NCBI RefSeq assembly: GCF_003287875.1
Contig: NZ_QMKK01000045.1
Location: 1 to 64,000, forward strand
Source of the DNA: Martinezella tropici
Lineage (GTDB): Bacteria > Pseudomonadota > Alphaproteobacteria > Rhizobiales > Rhizobiaceae
Direction of reading: 5' to 3'
DNA length: 64,000 bases
This document shows positions 26,461 to 35,132 of the stretch, in pieces; positions within the stretch are counted from its first letter, which is position 1; each line of letters begins with the position of its first letter. The position numbers and the translations under genes are program-made. The notes below the pieces were generated by a model, which saw nothing but the letters and a program-made list of their open reading frames with translations, ran no database searches and was not told the origin of the DNA.

Positions 26461-27150
26461 ATGCGTCAGCCTCGTATCGCTATCATTCTCGACGAGAACA
26501 CCAGCACGGGCGGAACCCGTTATGAAGCGGCCAAGGGATATTTTCGGGGTGTGAGCAAAGCGGGAGGTCTTCCCTTCGGCGTGCCGTATATTCCTGAAGT
26601 CGTCGGCATCGTTTTGAACGAGTTCGATGGCCTGGTCTGCGTCGGCGGACGGTTTGCCTATCCTGACGATTGGTACATCACCGGGGAGGTCTCGAAAGCG
26701 CCGCCATCGGAACGTCTCGATATCGAAAGGGCAATCGTCGAGGGTTTCCTGGAGAAAGATAAACCCATTCTCGGCATTTGTGCCGGCATGCAGATGCTCG
26801 CATGCCTCAACGGCTGTCGCCTCACACCCGACCTACGCTCGTCCTTCCCGACTGCAAATGAACACGACCAACGAGACCACCTTCATGCGGTCGAAATTGT
26901 CCCAGAATCCCGCTTGGCGAAGATCGTTGGCGAGCGCCGTTTCGAGGTAAACACCTTCCATCGAGAGGCTATCGCGCAATTGTCACCAGCCGTTCTTGCG
27001 AGCGCCTACGCTGAGGACGGCATCGTCGAGGCCATTGAAGTCGTCTCCAGCTCGTTTGCGATCGGCTTGCAATGGCACCAGGAGTTATTTGCTGACGTGG
27101 ACCACCCAGGTAATGCCGTGTTTCGCGGCCTTGTGGAAGCCGCGGCATAA
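26461..27150 (+). CDS. Gamma-glutamyl-GABA hydrolase-like class I glutamine amidotransferase (peptidase C26)
   Basis: A 229-residue class I amidotransferase-fold hydrolase. The nucleophile elbow is G-I-C107-A-G-M-Q and the catalytic His-Glu pair is in L-Q-W-H-Q-E. The N-terminal I-A-I-I-L-D-E-N and D-G-L-V-C-V-G-G segments fit the PuuD-like peptidase C26 family, which cleaves gamma-glutamyl bonds in putrescine or related catabolism. Start ATG 26461 follows GGGGGAG; a longer frame begins at 26419. The gene is solitary, and no puu genes are nearby, so the substrate is uncertain. Confidence 0.8.
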   Translation: MRQPRIAIILDENTSTGGTRYEAAKGYFRGVSKAGGLPFGVPYIPEVVGIVLNEFDGLVCVGGRFAYPDDWYITGEVSKAPPSERLDIERAIVEGFLEKDKPILGICAGMQMLACLNGCRLTPDLRSSFPTANEHDQRDHLHAVEIVPESRLAKIVGERRFEVNTFHREAIAQLSPAVLASAYAEDGIVEAIEVVSSSFAIGLQWHQELFADVDHPGNAVFRGLVEAAA

Positions 27151-27461
27151 TCTGAAGCACCACTGATCTCGAATTGAGATACCGTCTGCAGGTCTCCGCA
27201 ACCGCTGAGGGGTTTTTCAAGCCGTGCTTGGTTATGAGATTGGATCTCAGCACGCTGCGAGCATGATTCGATCGGCCGGAGATGATGCGCTTGTGGCATG
27301 TCCTGCAAGCGCACCGGTAAACCATCATTATCAAGGAATGTGAACTGGTCAGGCAACCGGATCTGCCTTAGCTTAGCGTCGCTCGACGCCGCGGCTCCGC
27401 CCTTCGGGAAATCTGCTCATTATACGCACGCACCAGTTAAACATTTCATTGGAGAATTGTC
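27151..27461. other. Intergenic region, 311 bp, nothing recognised
   Basis: The stretch separates the peptidase and SDR genes. A small hairpin (GCGTC/GACGC) occurs near 27380 without a T-run. TTGGAGAA just before 27462 is the ribosome site of the SDR gene. Confidence 0.35.
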
Positions 27462-28253
27462 ATGAACCTGGAACTCGACGGTAAATTAGCTCTCGTCACC
27501 GGCAGCACCGCCGGCATCGGCTATGCAATCGCAGCTACTCTCATTCGCGAAGGCGCCCATGTCATCGTCAACGGACGCACCCAGGATGCTGTCGATCGCG
27601 CGGTCGCGGAACTTTCCGCAATCGGAAGCGGCCGCGTTGAAGGATTTGCCGGCAATCTTGGAACCGAAGATGTCGCTGCTGCGGTCGCGAAACGCTTTCC
27701 TGATGTCGAAATCCTGGTCAACAACCTCGGAATCTTCGAACCGAAGCCTTTCGAAGAAATTCCCGATACCGACTGGCGGCACTTCTTCGATGTCAATGTG
27801 CTTTCAGGTGTTCGTCTCGCCCGCCTTTATCTGCCCTCGATGCGCCAGCGGAACTGGGGCCGCATCATCTTCATATCAAGCGAAAGCGGCGTGCATATTC
27901 CCGCCGAGATGGTGCATTACGGTGTGACCAAGGCGGCCCAGATTGCCGTAGCGCGCGGTATTGCCGAATCCGTTGCCGGCACCGCGATCACGGTCAATAG
28001 CGTGCTGCCCGGTCCAACGAAGTCGCGCGGCGTCGTGGATTTTGTCGCAGCCTTGCCCGGATCCGAAGGAAAGACCTTCGCGGAATTCGAGACCGAATTC
28101 TTCGAGAAAATCCGACCAACGTCCCTGATCAAACGCTTCACGCAGCCTGAGGAAGTCGCGACGATGGTCGCCTATGTGGCAAGCCCGCTGTCTTCGGCCA
28201 CCAATGGCGCCGCGCTCCGGGTCGATGGCGGTGTGGTCAAGAGCGCGTTCTGA
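27462..28253 (+). CDS. SDR family NAD(P)-dependent oxidoreductase
   Basis: A 263-residue classical short-chain dehydrogenase with TGSTAGIG at residues 14-21, the NNLG form of the NNAG motif, catalytic Ser (I-S-S-E-S) and Y-G-V-T-K. Arg after the second strand (N-G-R-T-Q) suggests NADPH preference. The C-terminal segment has the family's D-G-G. It is monocistronic with a good GGAGAA site. Substrate unknown. Confidence 0.88.
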   Translation: MNLELDGKLALVTGSTAGIGYAIAATLIREGAHVIVNGRTQDAVDRAVAELSAIGSGRVEGFAGNLGTEDVAAAVAKRFPDVEILVNNLGIFEPKPFEEIPDTDWRHFFDVNVLSGVRLARLYLPSMRQRNWGRIIFISSESGVHIPAEMVHYGVTKAAQIAVARGIAESVAGTAITVNSVLPGPTKSRGVVDFVAALPGSEGKTFAEFETEFFEKIRPTSLIKRFTQPEEVATMVAYVASPLSSATNGAALRVDGGVVKSAF

Positions 28254-28394
28254 CGGCGGTGCCTTCGCCGATCGACGGCAAGGCAGTGATCACCTGATGC
28301 TCTCCTTCGTCCAATGCCATGACCGCAGCCTGTATCGGGCTCCGTAATCGGGAACCGCTGCTATCTGGTGGTCGTTAGGAGGGCAAGTGAACTC

Positions 28395-28432
28395 GGCGGT
28401 CTGGCCGCGAATGCATTCGCGGCCAGACCGCC
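28395..28432. repeat. Perfect 38-bp palindrome before a small gene
   Basis: A 19-bp arm is followed immediately by its exact complement, centred on ATGCAT (28411-28416). The right end lies 17 bp before the ATG at 28450 and just before its AGGAGA site, so in RNA a strong hairpin would form in the 5' leader. It could be a protein-binding site, a translational control hairpin or the scar of a mobile repeat. Confidence 0.7.
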
Positions 28433-28449
28433 ATGACAGGAGACTTGAT

Positions 28450-28662
28450 ATGCCCAGCAATGCCGACCGCGACCCACTCCACCATACCCAGAAGATGCAG
28501 AAGGCCTTCGCCGATCTGCGCAAGCACCTGCGCGAGGACATTGAAAAAGTCGACGAGCCGCAACTAAAAGCCATGTTCGAGACCTCGGCTGAGGTTTTGA
28601 GCGGCCTGGAGAAGGCCTTCCACGACTACGAAGAAAAGAATGAAAGCGCTTGGCGAGTCTAG
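28450..28662 (+). CDS. Small conserved hypothetical protein
   Basis: A 70-residue, highly charged, probably all-helical protein (H-H-T-Q-K-M-Q-K-A-F-A-D-L-R-K-H-L-R-E-D-I-E-K). AGGAGA lies 7 nt before the ATG. I recall similar short proteins in Rhizobium genomes, but no function is known to me. It is remarkable mainly for the palindrome directly before its ribosome site. Confidence 0.7.
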   Translation: MPSNADRDPLHHTQKMQKAFADLRKHLREDIEKVDEPQLKAMFETSAEVLSGLEKAFHDYEEKNESAWRV

Positions 28663-28761
28663 ACTGAAGTCACGCCACCTCGGAAATCGCCAAACCGGCG
28701 CTGTCGGACTCCCGTGGACGGGGGCGCATAGCCTCCGCATGGCCAAAAAAGGCCTTTCCCG

Positions 28762-29400
28762 CTAAGAAATCCCGCCAATGAGCGGTACGAACATCACAGC
28801 TTGGAGATCCAACTCTTCATAGCTGCTCGCGCTTCGCCGGATGATCTTGCGGAGTATCTGGCCCCGCTCGTCGCCCACGGGAATGACAAGCCGCCCGCCG
28901 ATCGCAAGCTGCTCCTTGAGGGCTTCCGGCACGAGAGGGCCGCTGGCTGCCACCAGAATGGCGTCGAACGGTGCTTGCTCGGGCAACCCTCGGGTTCCGT
29001 CGCCGGCAAGTATCTCGACATTGCCATAACCGAGATCGGCCATGCGATGTCTTGCCGATACGGCCAAGGTTTCGTGGCGCTCGATGGCATAGACATGCTC
29101 CGCGATCTGGCCGATCACCGCGGCCGCGTAGCCGGAGCCGGCTCCCACCTCGAGCACGCGATCGCCGGGGTGCACCTCCGCCGCTTCGATCATCAAAGCC
29201 ACGACATACGGCTGGGAAATGGTCTGCCCCTCCTCTATGGAGAGAGGGGTATCCTCATAGGCGAATTCAGCCATGCTCTCGGCAACGAAGCGCTCTCTCG
29301 GCACGGCGCGCATCGCCCTTAGGATGTGTTTATCGCGCACACCGCGGCGCTCAATATCCACCTCGACCATATGATCGCGCATGCGCCGGTAGTCGGCCAT
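28762..29400 (-). CDS. pcm: Protein-L-isoaspartate O-methyltransferase
   Basis: A 212-residue PCMT family methyltransferase that repairs isoaspartyl residues using S-adenosylmethionine. Motifs are V-P-R-E-R-F-V near residue 34, Q-T-I-S-Q-P-Y-V before the cofactor region, motif I V-L-E-V-G-A-G-S-G-Y-A-A, and G-D-G-T-R-G later. The C-terminus L-I-G-G is typical of the family's end region. It is convergent with the small gene at 28450. Confidence 0.88.
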   Translation of the reverse strand: MADYRRMRDHMVEVDIERRGVRDKHILRAMRAVPRERFVAESMAEFAYEDTPLSIEEGQTISQPYVVALMIEAAEVHPGDRVLEVGAGSGYAAAVIGQIAEHVYAIERHETLAVSARHRMADLGYGNVEILAGDGTRGLPEQAPFDAILVAASGPLVPEALKEQLAIGGRLVIPVGDERGQILRKIIRRSASSYEELDLQAVMFVPLIGGIS

Positions 29401-29618
29401 CCTGGCCTCCCGTTCTGCTCGCCTTTTGTTGTCGGTGGGCGGGTTGAATCGGGTGATGGCGCGCGACGGTCAAATCGCGGTAGGTGGCGATGCAACACGA
29501 AGATCATCTTCCATCATGCACGATCTTCTCCATTGCCCCTGCGGCCACCATCCTGCGCCGCCTCTCGTTGTTCGGCTTCACCCGGTATCAGCACACCTTG
29601 CGTCACCGCGGGAAAGCT

Positions 29619-29870
29619 TCAGCATCGATCGACGTAGCGGTTCCCGTCGCGGTCGCGGTAGTAGCAGCGGCCCGGTTGTCCCGCGACATTGCCGATCAAC
29701 GCGCCGGATACGCCGCCGACGGCAGCACCAACCGCAGCGCCGCGAATATTGCCCGTTGCAGCGCCGCCGACGACCGCACCCGTGGCGGCGCCGATGCCGG
29801 CGCCTTGTTCCGTCGACGTGCAAGCCACCAACAACAATCCTGCACATCCGATGGCGATGAACCTGTTCAT
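29619..29870 (-). CDS. Glycine-zipper lipoprotein
   Basis: An 83-residue lipoprotein. The signal has the lipobox L-L-V-A-C (Cys17). The middle is a glycine-zipper of repeated G-x3-G steps (G-A-G-I-G-A-A-T-G-A-V-V-G-G), followed by a tail with R-C-Y-Y-R-D-R-D-G-N-R-Y. Outer-membrane small lipoproteins of this kind (17 kDa surface antigen/OsmB-like) are common in rhizobia. It is probably monocistronic. Confidence 0.82.
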   Translation of the reverse strand: MNRFIAIGCAGLLLVACTSTEQGAGIGAATGAVVGGAATGNIRGAAVGAAVGGVSGALIGNVAGQPGRCYYRDRDGNRYVDRC

Positions 29871-30250
29871 TTGAATTTCCTTCCCATTTCGCCTTAGAGG
29901 ACTGGTCTACTCCTTATGCCGTCATGGCCGTGCAACAGGGCGGGTATTGGCTCCGGCCGGCCGGCCCGGCACAGTGGATTCATCAAACCACGTCACCGGC
30001 CGGAAGTTCCGACCGAGTTGAAGGGGGGCGCCGTCGGACTTGATATTTCAATGGATATTCAGGCAGGTGCCATGCTTATCCAGGTTGCTTCAGATACCTC
30101 ACCGAAGTACCCGCGTCGCATCTCGAACTGGCGGATGGGCTACATGTACATGCGTTGCATGCAGCGGATTCATTGCGGACCCGCATCAATCGGATCATTG
30201 ACGCGTTAGGAATAGAGCGATGAAAGAGTGGTTCCGGAAGACGTGATTCT
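29871..30250. other. Intergenic region, 380 bp, nothing recognised
   Basis: The stretch lies upstream of the lipoprotein gene and downstream of the sigma-like gene, both leftward. No sigma region 4 coding sequence is found on the minus strand here. Nothing else stands out. Confidence 0.35.
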
Positions 30251-30526
30251 TTACTTCGAAATGTCGAATTTCCGGCGAAAGCTGTCATACATATTCTCAA
30301 ACATCCACGACTTCAGTGACATGCCGTCAGGAAACCGATCGAGATTTGCGAAGGTCACGGCCATAAGCTCCTGTACGAGATCCTCCGCATCGGCCGGATT
30401 TTTACAGAGCGCCTGCGCTAACGATCGAAACGTAGGCCCTAGCTCCTCGATTTCAGCCTTCAATCGACGATGTCGGGAAATATTCGTCACGATATTCTCT
30501 CTCACTGACTCATGCGATTGTTCCAT
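30251..30526 (-). CDS. Orphan ECF sigma region 2 protein
   Basis: A 91-residue protein that matches only region 2 of ECF sigma factors: F-R-S-L-A-Q-A-L-C-K-N-P-A-D-A-E-D-L-V-Q-E-L, then L-D-R-F-P-D-G-M-S-L-K-S-W-M-F-E-N-M. It stops soon after region 2, and no region 4 is found downstream. Standard ECF factors have about 160-200 residues and need region 4 for the -35 element. It may be a truncated pseudogene or a free-standing region 2 protein. No anti-sigma gene is adjacent. Confidence 0.6.
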   Translation of the reverse strand: MEQSHESVRENIVTNISRHRRLKAEIEELGPTFRSLAQALCKNPADAEDLVQELMAVTFANLDRFPDGMSLKSWMFENMYDSFRRKFDISK

Positions 30527-30731
30527 CGGTTTTCATCGGGACGCATTCGCGCCAGCCCCATATTTTTTTAACGGGTATGATCCTCGGCTTGTTCCTAGGT
30601 GGCGAAAAAATGGAAGGATCAGCACCACTTGCAAGGGTGCGCGGACCTAGGCAGGTCACGAGCCTGCAGGACTGTGGGAGGCAAGAACCCTAAACAGCAT
30701 CTGCTATCGATAATGACTGTTTTCGTGCCAC
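30527..30731. other. Intergenic sequence, nothing recognised
   Basis: No gene, RNA or hairpin terminator was identified. Together with the uncertain small frame at 30732-30941 it separates the sigma-like gene from the conserved hypothetical gene at 30877. Confidence 0.3.
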
Positions 30732-30941
30732 TTATAACATCGAAACGATCCATCGACGGCGAGGTTGCCCGGCAAGCTTCGACAGCTTCCGCGAGCCTTC
30801 CGTACAGATAAACCCAAGGTTTGCGAGCGCCACAACCTGCTGCACGCCGATGTCCTTTATGGCGACACGGCACGTTTCATTTGGGATGAGGGTGACCGCC
30901 AACGGTTCTGCCAAGATGGCTTTCCTTGCCCTGCGCCGCAT
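30732..30941 (-). CDS. Possible small hypothetical protein
   Basis: A 69-codon frame overlapping the end of the gene at 30877 by 65 bp. The translation has protein-like strands (L-A-V-T-L-I-P-N-E-T, V-V-A-L-A-N-L-G-F-I-C), but the ribosome site is poor and no family is recognised. Likely chance or a small unstudied gene. Confidence 0.25.
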   Translation of the reverse strand: MRRRARKAILAEPLAVTLIPNETCRVAIKDIGVQQVVALANLGFICTEGSRKLSKLAGQPRRRWIVSML

Positions 30942-31233
30942 CGGAAGACAATCCACCTTCCATGCTGCGCAGCAACTCCAATGCCCTTCGCTTCTCCTCG
31001 GAGTCGCCTCGACTGAAGTGGGCTAAGGCCGTCAACGTGGTGAGGTGATGAAGCTTGTCAAAATCCACCACGCCCCCTCGATAGAGCTTGATCAGCTCTG
31101 AAGCGAAAGCCTCACGGCTAACTTCGTTCAGATCGAACCATGGCTGGGCTATTACGACATCGAAGATCTTTTGGAGGTCATCGATCTCTTCAGGCTGGAG
31201 TACTCCCTCCACGAGGTGATGGTAGTTGCGCAT
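30877..31233 (-). CDS. Conserved hypothetical protein
   Basis: A 118-residue soluble, helical protein starting at the ATG at 31233 with GGAGG five nt upstream. The text includes Q-P-W-F-D-L-N-E, A-S-E-L-I-K-L-Y-R-G-G and D-F-D-K-L-H-H-L-T. I recall such proteins in rhizobial genomes but know no function. The frame extends upstream but without protein-like sequence. Confidence 0.65.
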   Translation of the reverse strand: MRNYHHLVEGVLQPEEIDDLQKIFDVVIAQPWFDLNEVSREAFASELIKLYRGGVVDFDKLHHLTTLTALAHFSRGDSEEKRRALELLRSMEGGLSSDAAQGKESHLGRTVGGHPHPK

Positions 31234-31497
31234 TGCCGCCTCCGGGAAGATTCGCAGTCGCCTCCATTGCCAGGCGCAACCGGAATGAATGCGAAACGAC
31301 CTTGCCTGTATATCAAACCGAGGCACTACGCGAAAGTCGCAAGGGGAAGCGAATAAGCGTGTGGAACGGAACCGAGCGCAGCAGTTTCGCGAGAGTATGG
31401 TGGTGCCTTTGCGCCAAGGGCCGGCGGAGTTTTTCCCTCCCACTCCATCGGGATACATGACATAGTCAATGGCCAGATGCAGCTGGAGCATTTTTCG

Positions 31498-32298
31498 ATG
31501 CCGCGAGAAGCCGTCTGGACGCTGATTTTGTTTGTTCTCCTCATAGTGAGCGCCGCGGTCGGCTCGATATTGCGCACCAGATTGCCGGCCCCGCACCGTG
31601 GTACCGAGACGATAGATTTCCTTCGCGTCGTGACGGCCTTGCTCGTGACGTTTGCCGCCCTTGTCATGAGCCTGCTTCTGGCATCGGAACTGACCGCATT
31701 CACGACGGCATCCCACGATCGCAACCGCTATGCCGCCGGTCTGGCGGAAATGGACGTCTGCCTCAAAAACTACGGCGCCGCATTGGATGGTGAGAGGCAG
31801 CTCCTGCGCAGCTATACCGCCGCCGTCATCGCCAGCACATGGCCGGGAGAGCCGCTTCCGCCGGGAATGACATATCCGGACGTATCAAAATTGCCTTTGA
31901 TCGGTGAAGCACCCAGTCTGGGGGCACTTCTGAACACCATAGGGCTCGGCATTGCCCGCCAGCAGCCAAATGATCCCCTGCATCAGATCCTTGTGGCCCG
32001 TTGCAATCAGCTCTTCGGCAACCTCATGGTCGCGCGGTGGACCGTCATAGAAGATGCGCACGGCTCGCTTTCGGCGCCGTTTCTCGATGTCCTGATCTTC
32101 TGGCTTATGCTGGTATTTCTGAGTTTCGGTCTTCAGGCCCCCAGAAATCCGCTGGCGGGCTCCATTGTCGCCGTCGCCATCGTCTCGGTGGCGAGCGTCA
32201 TGTTTGTCATCCTGGATCTCGATCTTCCCTATGGCGGCCTTTTTGGGATTCCGAGCACGTCCATGCGGCATGCGCTCGCCGATATGCTGGCGCCATAG
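31498..32298 (+). CDS. DUF4239 (bestrophin-like) membrane protein
   Basis: A 266-residue membrane protein with two N-terminal hydrophobic helices (T-L-I-L-F-V-L-L-I-V and V-V-T-A-L-L-V-T-F-A-A-L-V-M), a long soluble loop, and two C-terminal helices. The S-H-D-R-N-R-Y segment after helix 2 and the overall layout fit DUF4239. The ATG at 31498 follows GGAG by 9 nt; the ATG at 31477 is an alternative. The role is unknown; the family is distantly likened to bestrophin channels. Confidence 0.75.
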   Translation: MPREAVWTLILFVLLIVSAAVGSILRTRLPAPHRGTETIDFLRVVTALLVTFAALVMSLLLASELTAFTTASHDRNRYAAGLAEMDVCLKNYGAALDGERQLLRSYTAAVIASTWPGEPLPPGMTYPDVSKLPLIGEAPSLGALLNTIGLGIARQQPNDPLHQILVARCNQLFGNLMVARWTVIEDAHGSLSAPFLDVLIFWLMLVFLSFGLQAPRNPLAGSIVAVAIVSVASVMFVILDLDLPYGGLFGIPSTSMRHALADMLAP

Positions 32299-32368
32299 CG
32301 ATCTATTAACGGCTAATGCCATAATGATCGACGGCACAGCACAGCTCGCCGAAGGAAATCGCTGCTGC

Positions 32369-32545
32369 TTACGCGGTCTGCCTGGGCCGCCAGCGCAGCA
32401 GATGGGCCTCCAGCGCATAGGCAAGGCGATTGAGGGTGAAGCCCACGAGACCCAGCACGAGAACGCCGACCATGACGAGCGCCATGTCGAAACGCTCGCG
32501 GCCGGCAATGACGAGACCGCCGACGCCCGGGCCGACCGCCAGGAA
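32369..32545 (-). pseudogene. C-terminal relic of an ABC transporter permease
   Basis: The last 55 or so residues of the frame ending at 32369 read R-E-R-F-D-M-A-L-V-M-V-G-V-L-V-L-G-L-V-G and L-E-A-H-L-L-R-W-R-P, which is the C-terminus of SsuC/TauC-type permeases (sulfonate/nitrate/taurine uptake). The upstream part of the frame does not resemble a permease and no partner genes are present. It is a deletion remnant. Confidence 0.55.
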
Positions 32546-33132
32546 ATATTCTGCCTTCTCATAGTTGAAGAACAGCAGCAGCGGCGACCCAGAATAGGTG
32601 TATGTGGTGGCATCGACGACGAGATTGGCATTACCCTTCAGCCGCTCGATAACGGCATCGGGTTGAGCAGCAATAGTTGTTGGAACTGACGGCGATTGAT
32701 CGACATAGGCTTCGCTCCGATGATTTAGGCGGCGGGGCACAGCGTCCCGTTGCAAAAATGATCGCTGTGAATGCCTGAAATCCAAAGGCAGTTTTTCTAG
32801 CAGTTGACGAAAGCAATGCTTCGCGCCATGCGGCAAATTGTAGAAAAGACGAAAATTCCGATTGCCGATGCCGAATGACCCCGCCTGAAACGGCCGGCGA
32901 TGGCTTTTTGCTGGAAGCGTTTGGTTCGCTTGCCAAACGTCTTTCCTGGCCAACAAATGTACAGATTGTAAAAATTTCGAATTCCCCGATAACGACAGAA
33001 ACTCCAGACATTAGTAATTTATTAATTATAGTCCTCGTCGGAACTATATTTAGAGACGAGGAAAAACACGGCACGTGTTCAGTACAGCCGTCGCGGCTAT
33101 GTTTGTGTATCATCGTAAAAGTGGAGAGTTCT
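32546..33132. other. Intergenic region upstream of the polysaccharide operon
   Basis: This stretch of 587 bp is AT-rich near the right end, including A/T-rich sequence at 33010-33030. A perfect 7-bp inverted repeat CCTCGTC/GACGAGG (33033-33039 and 33055-33061) lies about 70 bp before the uxs start. The left part may still hold decayed ABC transporter sequence. Confidence 0.35.
33033..33061. promoter_or_regulatory. Inverted repeat upstream of the uxs operon
   Basis: CCTCGTC and GACGAGG are separated by 15 AT-rich nt. It could be an operator for the CuxR-like AraC regulator or a leader hairpin. The assignment rests on position alone. Confidence 0.35.
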
Positions 33133-34146
33133 ATGAATATGCCGCTCAGATATACGAATTTGTATTCGAAAAATTCCGAACGACGCACCGTTCTTGTTGC
33201 TGGCGGCGCCGGTTTTCTAGGATCTCATCTCTGTGAGTGGCTATTGCGGGATGGCTGTCAAGTCATCTGTGCCGACGACTTCTCGACCGGACGCACGGAG
33301 AATTTGCGGCATCTGCTCCGCTACGACGCCTTCAGCTTCGTTCGTCACGATGTCGTCAATCCCATCGATCTGCCGGTCGACGAGATCTATAATCTGGCCT
33401 GCCCCGCCTCACCTGTGCACTATCAGGCGGACCCGATCCATACGATGAAGACGTGCGTTTTCGGGTCGTTGAACCTGCTTGAACTGGCGGCCCGTCACCA
33501 GGCTCGCATATTCCAGGCTTCCACCTCGGAAATCTACGGAGACCCGCAGGTGCATCCCCAGCCGGAACGCTATTGGGGCCATGTCAATTCGTTTGGCCCG
33601 CGCTCCTGCTATGACGAGGGAAAGCGCTCGGCCGAAACGCTTTTCTATGACTTTCATATGAGACATGGCGTGGACATCCGGATCGCACGCATCTTCAATA
33701 CCTATGGGCCTCGCATGCGTCCTGACGATGGCCGCGTCGTTTCCAATTTCATCGTCCAGGCACTCAAGGGGCAGGATATTACCGTCTACGGCGACGGATC
33801 GCAGACGCGCTCGTTCTGCTATGTCGACGATCTTATCGAGGGCTTCGTTCGGCTGATGGGCAACCCGGCCGCGCTTCATTCGCCGATCAATCTGGGCAAT
33901 CCGGCGGAATTCAGCGTCCGCGAGCTTGCCGAACAGGTCATCGCGCTGACGGGCTCGCCATCGAAACTTGTCTACAAGCCGCTGCCAATCGACGACCCTC
34001 GCCAGCGCCGCCCCGACATCACGATTGCAAAACGGGACTTGGGATGGGAGCCCACAGTCGCTCTCTCTGAAGGTCTGAAGTCGACGGTCGCCTATTTCGA
34101 ACGTCAGCTTCATCGGCAAGGCAGCGAACTCGTAGAGGTCATCTGA
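33133..34146 (+). CDS. uxs1: UDP-glucuronate decarboxylase (UDP-xylose synthase)
   Basis: A 337-residue extended SDR that makes UDP-xylose from UDP-glucuronate. It has G-G-A-G-F-L-G-S-H-L-C near the N-terminus, D-D-F-S-T-G, the S-T-S-E-I-Y-G-D-P segment, Y-D-E-G-K (the Y-x3-K pair) and R-I-A-R-I-F-N-T-Y-G-P-R-M, which is characteristic of UXS enzymes. The ATG at 33133 follows GGAGA. It is first in a tightly coupled operon with an epimerase, a GT2 synthase and a UDP-glucose dehydrogenase, which together supply and use UDP-pentose. Confidence 0.85.
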   Translation: MNMPLRYTNLYSKNSERRTVLVAGGAGFLGSHLCEWLLRDGCQVICADDFSTGRTENLRHLLRYDAFSFVRHDVVNPIDLPVDEIYNLACPASPVHYQADPIHTMKTCVFGSLNLLELAARHQARIFQASTSEIYGDPQVHPQPERYWGHVNSFGPRSCYDEGKRSAETLFYDFHMRHGVDIRIARIFNTYGPRMRPDDGRVVSNFIVQALKGQDITVYGDGSQTRSFCYVDDLIEGFVRLMGNPAALHSPINLGNPAEFSVRELAEQVIALTGSPSKLVYKPLPIDDPRQRRPDITIAKRDLGWEPTVALSEGLKSTVAYFERQLHRQGSELVEVI

Positions 34147-35132
34147 TGTCTACGCGCACCATCCTCGTCGCGGGCGGTGCCGGCTTCATCGGCAGCCACA
34201 CGGCAAAGCTTCTGCACAGAGAGGGTTACGAACCGGTCGTCTACGACAATCTTTCCACGGGCCATCTTGAATCGGTCCGCTGGGGACCATTCGTAGAGGG
34301 TGATATTCTCGACACGCCTTGCCTGGTCGAGGCCATCAAGACATACCAGCCCGAAGCGATCATCCATTTCGCAGCGTCCGCCTATGTCGGTGAATCGGTC
34401 GAAGAGCCGGCGAAATACTACGCCAACAACGTCAACGGCACGCATTCGCTTCTGGAAGCCTGCCGCACCACCGGTACCGACAAGCTCATCTTTTCATCGA
34501 GCTGCGCCGTCTATGGCATACCGGAGCAACTGCCGATCCGCGAATGTGAGCCGCAGCGTCCCATAAATCCCTATGGCCGCACAAAGCTCATCGCCGAACA
34601 CATGCTGGCCGATTATGCGGCAGCCTACGGGCTTCGCTACGTCGCGTTGCGCTATTTCAATGCGGCGGGAGCCGACCCCGAGCAGGAGCTCGGCGAATGG
34701 CACACTCCGGAGACGCACTTGATCCCCCGCGCGCTGCTCGCGGCGACAGGCTCCATCGACTGTCTCGAGGTCTATGGCGACGATTACGATACGCCGGACG
34801 GCACCTGTGTGCGCGATTACATCCACGTCATGGATCTGGCTCGCGGCCACGCTCTCGCCGTCAAATATCTGATGGCGGGCGGCGCCAATCTCGCCATCAA
34901 TCTCGGAACCGGCCGCGGCACGTCGATCAGGGAGGTCCTGGACGCCATCGGGCTTGCCTCGAAACGCTCCGTGCCGGTTGCGATGCGCCCGCGCCGGTCG
35001 GGTGATCCGCCGGCGCTCTATGCGGCGTCGGATCTTGCCGCCGAAAAACTCGGCTTCCAACCCCTGTACTCCGATATCGGAACCATCATCCGAACGGCAG
35101 CTCCATTCTTCGGATTGGAGACGCAATCATGA
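34146..35132 (+). CDS. galE: UDP-glucose/UDP-xylose 4-epimerase (GalE/Uxe type)
   Basis: A 328-residue extended SDR epimerase: G-G-A-G-F-I-G-S-H at the N-terminus, D-N-L-S-T-G-H, S-S-S-C-A-V-Y-G, N-P-Y-G-R-T-K and the R-Y-F-N-A-A-G-A segment. The start overlaps the uxs stop by 1 bp (TGATG). By annotation it would be galE, but the direct pairing with UDP-xylose synthase resembles the Sinorhizobium uxs-uxe pair, in which the epimerase makes UDP-arabinose from UDP-xylose. Substrate choice cannot be settled from sequence. Confidence 0.82.
   Translation: MSTRTILVAGGAGFIGSHTAKLLHREGYEPVVYDNLSTGHLESVRWGPFVEGDILDTPCLVEAIKTYQPEAIIHFAASAYVGESVEEPAKYYANNVNGTHSLLEACRTTGTDKLIFSSSCAVYGIPEQLPIRECEPQRPINPYGRTKLIAEHMLADYAAAYGLRYVALRYFNAAGADPEQELGEWHTPETHLIPRALLAATGSIDCLEVYGDDYDTPDGTCVRDYIHVMDLARGHALAVKYLMAGGANLAINLGTGRGTSIREVLDAIGLASKRSVPVAMRPRRSGDPPALYAASDLAAEKLGFQPLYSDIGTIIRTAAPFFGLETQS

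Noticed and set aside
28290..28574. Minus-strand frames across the 38-bp palindrome
   Set aside because: They are antisense to the small gene at 28450 and lack start signals; the palindrome keeps frames open on both strands.
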